A stretch of 9,635 nt of DNA, taken from the NCBI GenBank assembly GCA_020027635.1, contig JAHKKL010000065.1, positions 1 to 9,635 on the forward strand. The letters run 5' to 3'. Below the pieces are notes generated by a model. It saw nothing but the letters and a program-made list of their open reading frames with translations. It ran no database searches and was not told where the DNA came from. This document shows positions 6,242 to 9,635 of this stretch, in pieces. Numbering within the stretch: position 1 is the stretch's first letter; every line of letters begins with the position of its first letter. The position numbers and the translations under genes were made by a program. Origin of the DNA: Gammaproteobacteria bacterium. GTDB lineage: Bacteria > Pseudomonadota > Gammaproteobacteria > UBA9214.

Positions 6242-6250
6242 AGTATAGCA
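6242..6250 (-). promoter_or_regulatory. Extended -10 promoter of smpB, predicting a leaderless mRNA
   Basis: On the minus strand TGC TATACT is an extended -10 (TGn plus five of six consensus bases). Counting the usual six bases from the hexamer places +1 at base 6235, the A of the smpB ATG. No good -35 is seen, as is common for extended -10 promoters. Confidence 0.45.
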
Positions 6251-6315
6251 ACCCTGCTTGCCGCCCGTATGCCGCGGGTCTGCCGTTGTTGAGGTGGGCG
6301 GCCATTTCACGGACA

Positions 6316-6327
6316 ATGCCCGGGCAT
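6316..6327. repeat. 12-base perfect palindrome upstream of the symporter
   Basis: ATGCCCGGGCAT lies 20 bases before the symporter start, between smpB and the symporter. It could be an operator or could fold in the leader RNA near the ribosome binding site. No known regulator consensus is matched. Confidence 0.3.
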
Positions 6328-6347
6328 CCGCAAGACAGGGAACAGGT

Positions 6348-7730
6348 ATGGCAACCGAGCGAGTGTCGATTCACGGCCAGTGGTCAAACCGCCTGGCGTT
6401 TGTTCTGGCTGCCACCGGGTCCGCCGTGGGCCTGGGTAATGTATGGAAGTTTCCGTATATTACCGGCGAGAACGGCGGCGGTGCCTTCGTGCTGGTTTAC
6501 CTCCTGTGTATTGCCGTCATCGGCATCCCGATCATGATGGCCGAGGTGATGCTGGGGCGCCGTGGCCGCCAGAGTCCCGTCAATACCATGCGTACCCTCG
6601 CGGCGGAGGAAAAGCTCAGTTCGCACTGGCAGTGGCTGGGGTGGGGAGGAATGCTCGCCGGCTTCCTGATTCTTTCCTATTACAGCGTGATCGCCGGCTG
6701 GGCGCTGGCCTACGTGTTCCGCACCGGCAGCGGACTGTTTACCGGACTGACGGCCGATGGTGTGCAAAGCATATTCTCCAACCTCGTCGATGAGCCGGAA
6801 CGGCTCATGGCCTGGCATACCATCTTCATGGTGATGACCATGACCGTGGTGTCACGGGGTGTGCGCGGCGGCCTGGAAACGGCCACGCGCGTACTCATGC
6901 CCGCCCTGTTTGTGCTGCTGCTGGTGCTGGACGGTTATGCATGGAACAGCGGCGCCTTCAAGCAGGGGGTGGAATTCCTGTTATGGCCGGATTTCAGCCG
7001 GCTATCCGCCAATGGTGTCCTGATCGCCATGGGGCATGCCTTTTTTACCCTCAGCCTGGGCATGGGGGCGATCATGGTCTATGGTTCCTACCTGCCGGAC
7101 AACGCCTCCATCGCCAAGGCCTCCATCGCGGTTTCCGTCATGGATACGGTAGTGGCCCTGCTGGCCGGACTTGCCATTTTTCCCCTCGTCTTCGCCAACG
7201 GCCTCGAACCTGCCTCCGGCCCCGGCCTGATATTCCGGACCCTGCCCATCGCTTTTGGCCATATGGACGGGGGGGCGTTCTTCGGTATGCTGTTTTTCGT
7301 CCTCCTCGTGTTCGCCGCCTGGACTTCCGCCATCTCGCTGATCGAGCCGGCCGTCGCCTGGCTGGTGGAGAATCACGGCTTGAGTCGCATCCATGCCTCC
7401 GTGGTGGCAGGGGTTGTAACCTGGCTGTTCGGGCTGCTCACGGTGTTCTCGTTCAACATCTGGTCGGATGTGAAACTACTTTCCTGGATCCCGATCTTCC
7501 ATGATCATACGGTTTTCGACCTGCTCGATTACCTTACCGCCAACATCATGCTGCCACTCGGTGGGCTGTTGATCGCCGTGTTCGCCGCCTGGTGCATGCC
7601 CCGCGATTCCAGCGTGGATGAACTGGCCATGGGCGACGGGTTTTCCTACCGCCTGTGGCGGTTTCTGGTGCGCTACATCACGCCGGTGGCGGTGATGATC
7701 GTGTTCCTGAACGTTATCGGCATTATCTGA
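6348..7730 (+). CDS. Sodium:neurotransmitter symporter family (NSS) transporter
   Basis: A 460-residue inner-membrane transporter of the NSS/SLC6 family (LeuT fold), which couples Na+ entry to uptake of amino acids or related amines. TM1 carries the signature GSAVGLGNVWKFPYITGENG, including the Asn of the first Na+ site and the unwound substrate-binding segment, followed by NGGGAF and GIPIM in TM2. TM6 has FFTLSLGMGAIMVYGSYL, close to LeuT. I count eleven hydrophobic segments, the usual number for the bacterial Tyt1-like branch. Start ATG 6348 is chosen for the GGGA eight bases upstream and because the family pattern begins there; the frame is open upstream to 6258. Substrate cannot be told from the sequence. 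It lies between smpB (divergent) and ratA (same strand, 28 bases on), so it may be the first gene of an operon with ratA-rnfH. Confidence 0.93.
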   Translation: MATERVSIHGQWSNRLAFVLAATGSAVGLGNVWKFPYITGENGGGAFVLVYLLCIAVIGIPIMMAEVMLGRRGRQSPVNTMRTLAAEEKLSSHWQWLGWGGMLAGFLILSYYSVIAGWALAYVFRTGSGLFTGLTADGVQSIFSNLVDEPERLMAWHTIFMVMTMTVVSRGVRGGLETATRVLMPALFVLLLVLDGYAWNSGAFKQGVEFLLWPDFSRLSANGVLIAMGHAFFTLSLGMGAIMVYGSYLPDNASIAKASIAVSVMDTVVALLAGLAIFPLVFANGLEPASGPGLIFRTLPIAFGHMDGGAFFGMLFFVLLVFAAWTSAISLIEPAVAWLVENHGLSRIHASVVAGVVTWLFGLLTVFSFNIWSDVKLLSWIPIFHDHTVFDLLDYLTANIMLPLGGLLIAVFAAWCMPRDSSVDELAMGDGFSYRLWRFLVRYITPVAVMIVFLNVIGII

Positions 7731-7747
7731 TTGCGGATTGTTCAGAC

Positions 7748-7751
7748 AGGA
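7748..7751 (+). promoter_or_regulatory. Ribosome binding site deciding the ratA GTG start
   Basis: AGGA with a seven-base spacer points to the GTG at 7759-7761. An in-frame TTG at 7738 has no Shine-Dalgarno and would add seven residues that family members lack. Confidence 0.6.
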
Positions 7752-7758
7752 CATTGTT

Positions 7759-8196
7759 GTGGAATCGGTTGATCGTTCGGCGCTGGTGCCCTATACGCCA
7801 AAGGAAATGTTCGAGCTGGTGAGCGACATCGAGTCATACCCGCGTTTTTTGCCGTGGTGTCACGGGGCGCGGATAGTGTCCCGTGATATTGACGAGGTGC
7901 GCGCAAGTATCGAGTTTGCCGTCGGTAGCATGACCAGGTCCTTCACCACGCGCAACCGGCATCAGGTAAACAAGATGATCGAGATGCATCTGGTCGATGG
8001 CCCATTCAACCGGCTCGATGGATTCTGGCGTTTCGATCCCCTGGGTGCCGAGGGCAGCAAGATCGCGCTGTTTCTCGAGTACGGTTTCTCCAGTCGCGTG
8101 CTGGGTCTGATCGTCGGACCAATATTCGGTCAGATCGCCAACACCCTGGTCGATGCCTTTCAGCAGCGCGCCGTCGAAATATATGGATTACGCTGA
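7759..8196 (+). CDS. ratA: RatA/COQ10-like START-domain protein
   Basis: A 145-residue START/polyketide-cyclase-fold protein of the RatA (YfjG) family. E. coli RatA is reported to bind the 50S subunit and block 70S formation; eukaryotic and other bacterial relatives (Coq10) bind ubiquinone, so either role is possible. Conserved blocks are SALVPYTPKEMFELVSDIES, YPRFLPWCHGARI, SFTTRN, MHLVDGPFNRLDGFWRF and the C-terminal helix FGQIANTLVDAFQQRAVEIY, which lines the lipid cavity. The start is GTG, supported by AGGA seven bases upstream and by alignment with homologues that begin just before RSALVPY. It overlaps rnfH by 14 bases, indicating coupled translation. The arrangement near smpB matches enterobacteria. 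Despite the database name, a toxin-antitoxin role is doubtful. Confidence 0.93.
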   Translation: MESVDRSALVPYTPKEMFELVSDIESYPRFLPWCHGARIVSRDIDEVRASIEFAVGSMTRSFTTRNRHQVNKMIEMHLVDGPFNRLDGFWRFDPLGAEGSKIALFLEYGFSSRVLGLIVGPIFGQIANTLVDAFQQRAVEIYGLR

Positions 8197-8494
8197 GCCT
8201 CTTACGGTCGAAGTCGCCTACGCCTTACCGCGGCGGCAGCTGATCCTGGAACTGCGGGTTGGCGCAGGAACAACCGCGGAACAGGCCATACGCGCCTCCG
8301 GGATACTCGAGCAGTTTCCGGAGATCGATCTGAAAAGCGGCAAGGTCGGCATCTTCGGCAAGCCGTGCAAGCTGACGGATACCCTCCATAACGGCGACCG
8401 GGTCGAGATATACCGGCCGTTGATCGCCGATCCCAAGGAAATCAGGAAACAACGCGCGGCCAAAGGCAAAGACATGAAAAAGGGCGCGGGCTAG
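8183..8494 (+). CDS. rnfH: RnfH-family protein (UPF0125), ubiquitin-like fold
   Basis: A 103-residue protein of the RnfH/RatB family with a beta-grasp fold. Visible motifs are LTVEVAYALPRRQLILEL, the central VGIFGKPCKLTDTLHNGDRV and the terminal EIYRPLIADPKEIRKQRAAK, which is the family signature. The molecular function is unknown; the name comes from linkage to rnf genes in some bacteria, and the RatB name from its pairing with RatA. ATG 8183 lies inside the end of ratA (14-base overlap), and an earlier in-frame ATG (8153) would add ten residues that homologues lack. Translation is probably coupled to ratA, since no clear Shine-Dalgarno is visible. Its stop shares three bases with the bamE stop on the other strand. 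Confidence 0.93.
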   Translation: MDYAEPLTVEVAYALPRRQLILELRVGAGTTAEQAIRASGILEQFPEIDLKSGKVGIFGKPCKLTDTLHNGDRVEIYRPLIADPKEIRKQRAAKGKDMKKGAG

Positions 8495-8949
8495 GATTCC
8501 GGGGGCTTGCGAAAGGTTATCCAGTGCCAGATCTTGTTCAATAATCCGGGTTCCACCCGCTCATACGGTGGAACGACCACCGTTATCGGCGTGCTGTTCT
8601 CGCCCGCCACGATGACACCCGCCTCGGGATGCACCGAACCGGTGATGCTGGCGAGGGAGTCGTCATTGAATAACAGCGTAACCCGTTGTTCGGTGGCGTC
8701 GCCGTAACCCGGTTTGAAGTAATAAATGTAATCCCAGCGATGCTGGTGGAAGGTGTCGACCACCAGCGGCGATCCCATGATGAACTGGACCTGGCTGCGG
8801 GTCATGCCGGTCTTGAGCTGATTAACCATGTCCTGGGTAACGACATTACCCTGCTGAACGTCGATCTTGTGGACCAGGTGCAACCGGGAGGCGCAGGCCA
8901 CAAGATGCAAACTTGCAAAGCAGGTGATAATAATGAGAAGCTTTTTCAT
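8491..8949 (-). CDS. bamE: Outer membrane protein assembly lipoprotein BamE
   Basis: BamE (SmpA/OmlA) is the small lipoprotein of the BAM complex that inserts beta-barrel proteins into the outer membrane. The product has 152 residues. A lipoprotein signal peptide ends in the lipobox LVAC (lipidated Cys19). The family core follows: VVTQDMVNQLKTGMTRSQV, FIMGSPLVVDTFHQHRWDYI and YYFKPG, then a strand-rich end with VTLLFNDDSLASITGSV. It is longer than E. coli BamE (113 residues), with a C-terminal extension (VVPPYERVEPGLLNKIW and onward) as in pseudomonad OmlA. I chose ATG 8947-8949 so that the signal peptide begins MKKLL; the frame is open 21 codons further. It is divergent from fur, as in Pseudomonas, and its stop codon overlaps that of rnfH (shared CTAG). 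Confidence 0.96.
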   Translation of the reverse strand: MKKLLIIITCFASLHLVACASRLHLVHKIDVQQGNVVTQDMVNQLKTGMTRSQVQFIMGSPLVVDTFHQHRWDYIYYFKPGYGDATEQRVTLLFNDDSLASITGSVHPEAGVIVAGENSTPITVVVPPYERVEPGLLNKIWHWITFRKPPES

Positions 8950-8987
8950 CTGCAGACCTGTCGGGTTCCCTCGGAATGACCGTCCGC

Positions 8988-8993
8988 ATGATA
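8988..8993 (-). promoter_or_regulatory. Probable -10 of the bamE promoter
   Basis: TATCAT on the minus strand matches five of six -10 consensus bases and would start transcription near 8981, giving a leader of about 32 bases. The -35 position (TGCCAT) is poor. The bamE-fur divergent region (8950-9036) holds no recognisable Fur box and no clear fur promoter. Confidence 0.4.
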
Positions 8994-9023
8994 CCCCAAC
9001 ATTGCCTGTCATGGCATTAGCAA

Positions 9024-9028
9024 AGGAG
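9024..9028 (+). promoter_or_regulatory. Ribosome binding site deciding the fur TTG start
   Basis: AGGAG (in AAAGGAGAGG) lies eight bases before TTG 9037-9039. There is no in-frame ATG near the expected start, so this strong site supports the rare TTG initiation codon. Confidence 0.7.
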
Positions 9029-9036
9029 AGGAACCA

Positions 9037-9456
9037 TTGGAATCCAGTGAGTTACGCAAGGCTGGACTGAAGGTTACGCTGCCGAGGGTGAAGATCCTGG
9101 ATATCCTGGAGCAAAGCAGCAGCCGGCATCACAGCGCGGAAGACGTCTACAAGGCCTTGCTGGATACCGGCGAGGACATCGGCCTCGCGACCGTTTATCG
9201 GGTGCTGACCCAGTTTGAAGCGGCTGGTCTGGTGAAGCGCCACCACTTCGAGGGCGGTCATTCCGTGTTCGAACTCAACGAGGGGGTCCATCACGACCAT
9301 ATCCTGTGCGTGAAATGCGGACGGGTGGACGAGTTCGTCGACGAATTGATCGAGGAGCGGCAGAAAGCCATTGCCGCACGGCTCGGCTATGAAATGACCG
9401 ACCACTGCCTCTACATGTACGGCATCTGTTCCGCCTGCCGCAACAAGTCAGGCTAG
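9037..9456 (+). CDS. fur: Ferric uptake regulator Fur
   Basis: Fur is the iron-responsive dimeric repressor that, with Fe2+ bound, shuts off iron uptake genes. The 139-residue product starts ESSELRKAGLKVTLPRVKIL, which is nearly the Pseudomonas sequence. The winged helix spans about 1-80, with recognition region GLATVYRVLTQFEAAGLVKR. Metal ligands are visible: H32, H86/D87/H88 in the HHDH motif and H123. C91/C94 and C131/C134 form a four-cysteine structural zinc site. The initiation codon is TTG, with a strong AGGAG eight bases upstream; this is unusual for a core regulator and may hold down synthesis. It is divergent from bamE. recN, often found beside bamE-fur in gammaproteobacteria, would be expected just outside the window on this side, but only non-coding DNA with repeats is visible here. 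Confidence 0.97.
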   Translation: MESSELRKAGLKVTLPRVKILDILEQSSSRHHSAEDVYKALLDTGEDIGLATVYRVLTQFEAAGLVKRHHFEGGHSVFELNEGVHHDHILCVKCGRVDEFVDELIEERQKAIAARLGYEMTDHCLYMYGICSACRNKSG

Positions 9457-9507
9457 CGGTTAATGGCGCTATATGATGGCTATCATCCCAATTGACGTAC
9501 CGATTGA

Positions 9508-9525
9508 CCACGGAATCCACGGAAT
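9508..9525 (+). repeat. Tandem 9-base repeat CCACGGAAT x2
   Basis: Two perfect head-to-tail copies of CCACGGAAT. Sequences of this kind (CACGGAA runs) occur as intergenic filler in many proteobacteria. No function is assigned. Confidence 0.6.
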
Positions 9526-9560
9526 AGTCACTTACATTTAAGGAAGCTCTGATCAAGTCT

Positions 9561-9595
9561 CCCGTTCGCCCTGAGCTTGTCGAAGGGTGAACGGG
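9561..9595. repeat. Dispersed-repeat-like hairpin (CCCGTTCGCCCT / AGGGTGAACGGG)
   Basis: A 12-base inverted repeat with one mismatch (11 of 12 paired) encloses an 11-base loop containing GAGCTTGTCGA. The sequence matches, from memory, a widespread intergenic hairpin of many proteobacteria with the core CCCTGAGCTTGTCGAAGGG. It lacks a T-tract, so it is more like a REP-type element than an intrinsic terminator, though it may still shield the 3' end of fur mRNA. Confidence 0.7.
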
Positions 9596-9622
9596 AAATG
9601 CCATAAATGTCAGGCGATTTGT

Positions 9623-9635
9623 CCGTTCATGGTTC
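9623..9635 (+). repeat. Probable left arm of a second dispersed hairpin, cut by the window edge
   Basis: CCGTTCATGGTTC is the beginning of a second common intergenic hairpin type related to the one at 9561-9595 (arms around CCGTTCATGGT with a GACAAGCTC-like loop). Only the first arm is inside the window, so this is a tentative call. Confidence 0.35.

Larger units (their letters stand above)
9457..9635. other. Non-coding region after fur with clustered repeats
   Basis: I see no gene in these 179 bases. They hold a short inverted repeat ATGAT/ATCAT (9473-9486), two copies of ATTGAC (9491-9496 and 9503-9508), a tandem 9-mer, a long imperfect hairpin and the probable start of a second hairpin at the window edge. 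No T-tract terminator for fur is present. Confidence 0.6.

Noticed and set aside
7759..8494. RatA-RnfH as a toxin-antitoxin module
   Set aside because: The pair is widely conserved core genome. RnfH has no antitoxin features and family data do not support it as a classical toxin-antitoxin system.
8950..9036. Fur box for autoregulation in the bamE-fur divergent region
   Set aside because: No stretch resembles the GATAATGATAATCATTATC-type consensus beyond isolated GAT or CAT trinucleotides.
9561..9595. Intrinsic terminator of fur
   Set aside because: The stem is strong but it is 105 bases after the stop and lacks a T-tract on both strands. It fits a dispersed repeat better.

Overview
The window looks like chromosomal DNA of a free-living gammaproteobacterium. 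The evidence is the gene order smpB / (Na+ symporter) / ratA / rnfH / bamE / fur, which is a gammaproteobacterial neighbourhood, together with protein sequences close to Pseudomonas and E. coli SmpB, RatA, BamE and Fur. Base composition is moderately GC-rich. I cannot name a genus. There is no phage, CRISPR array, tRNA or rRNA that I can see.

Left part (1-3720, all minus strand): the first 29 codons of an unidentified gene (1-89), then an envelope-lipid type operon read right to left. It starts at a TTGACA promoter near 3693-3720, followed by a secreted LolA-like lipoprotein-sorting protein (2869-3654) and an RND/MMPL-type exporter. The exporter is broken into two overlapping frames (1765-2865 and 236-1870). 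By comparison with its own second half, about 40 residues around TM5-TM6 of the first half are missing at the break. A heptamer of the X_XXY_YYZ type sits exactly where a -1 shift would rejoin the frames. The exporter ends in a cyclic-nucleotide-binding-like domain.

Middle part (3721-5760): a ubiquitin-like/Mut7-C PIN-like RNase protein with a zinc ribbon on the minus strand. A 323-base AT-richer gap separates it from a divergent, stand-alone mlaC (periplasmic phospholipid carrier) on the plus strand.

Right part (5759-9635): smpB (minus, predicted leaderless), a divergent 11-TM sodium:neurotransmitter-type symporter, then ratA and rnfH (overlapping by 14 bases). bamE converges on rnfH with interlocked stop codons. 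bamE and fur diverge from an 87-base region. The end of the window carries a tandem 9-mer, a long imperfect hairpin of a dispersed-repeat type, and the probable first bases of a second one.

Themes: outer-membrane and lipid traffic (LolA-like/RND, MlaC, BamE), translation quality control (SmpB, RatA) and iron regulation (Fur). The most unusual item is the RND exporter: its cyclic-nucleotide-binding tail and its frame break. The rest is ordinary core genome.
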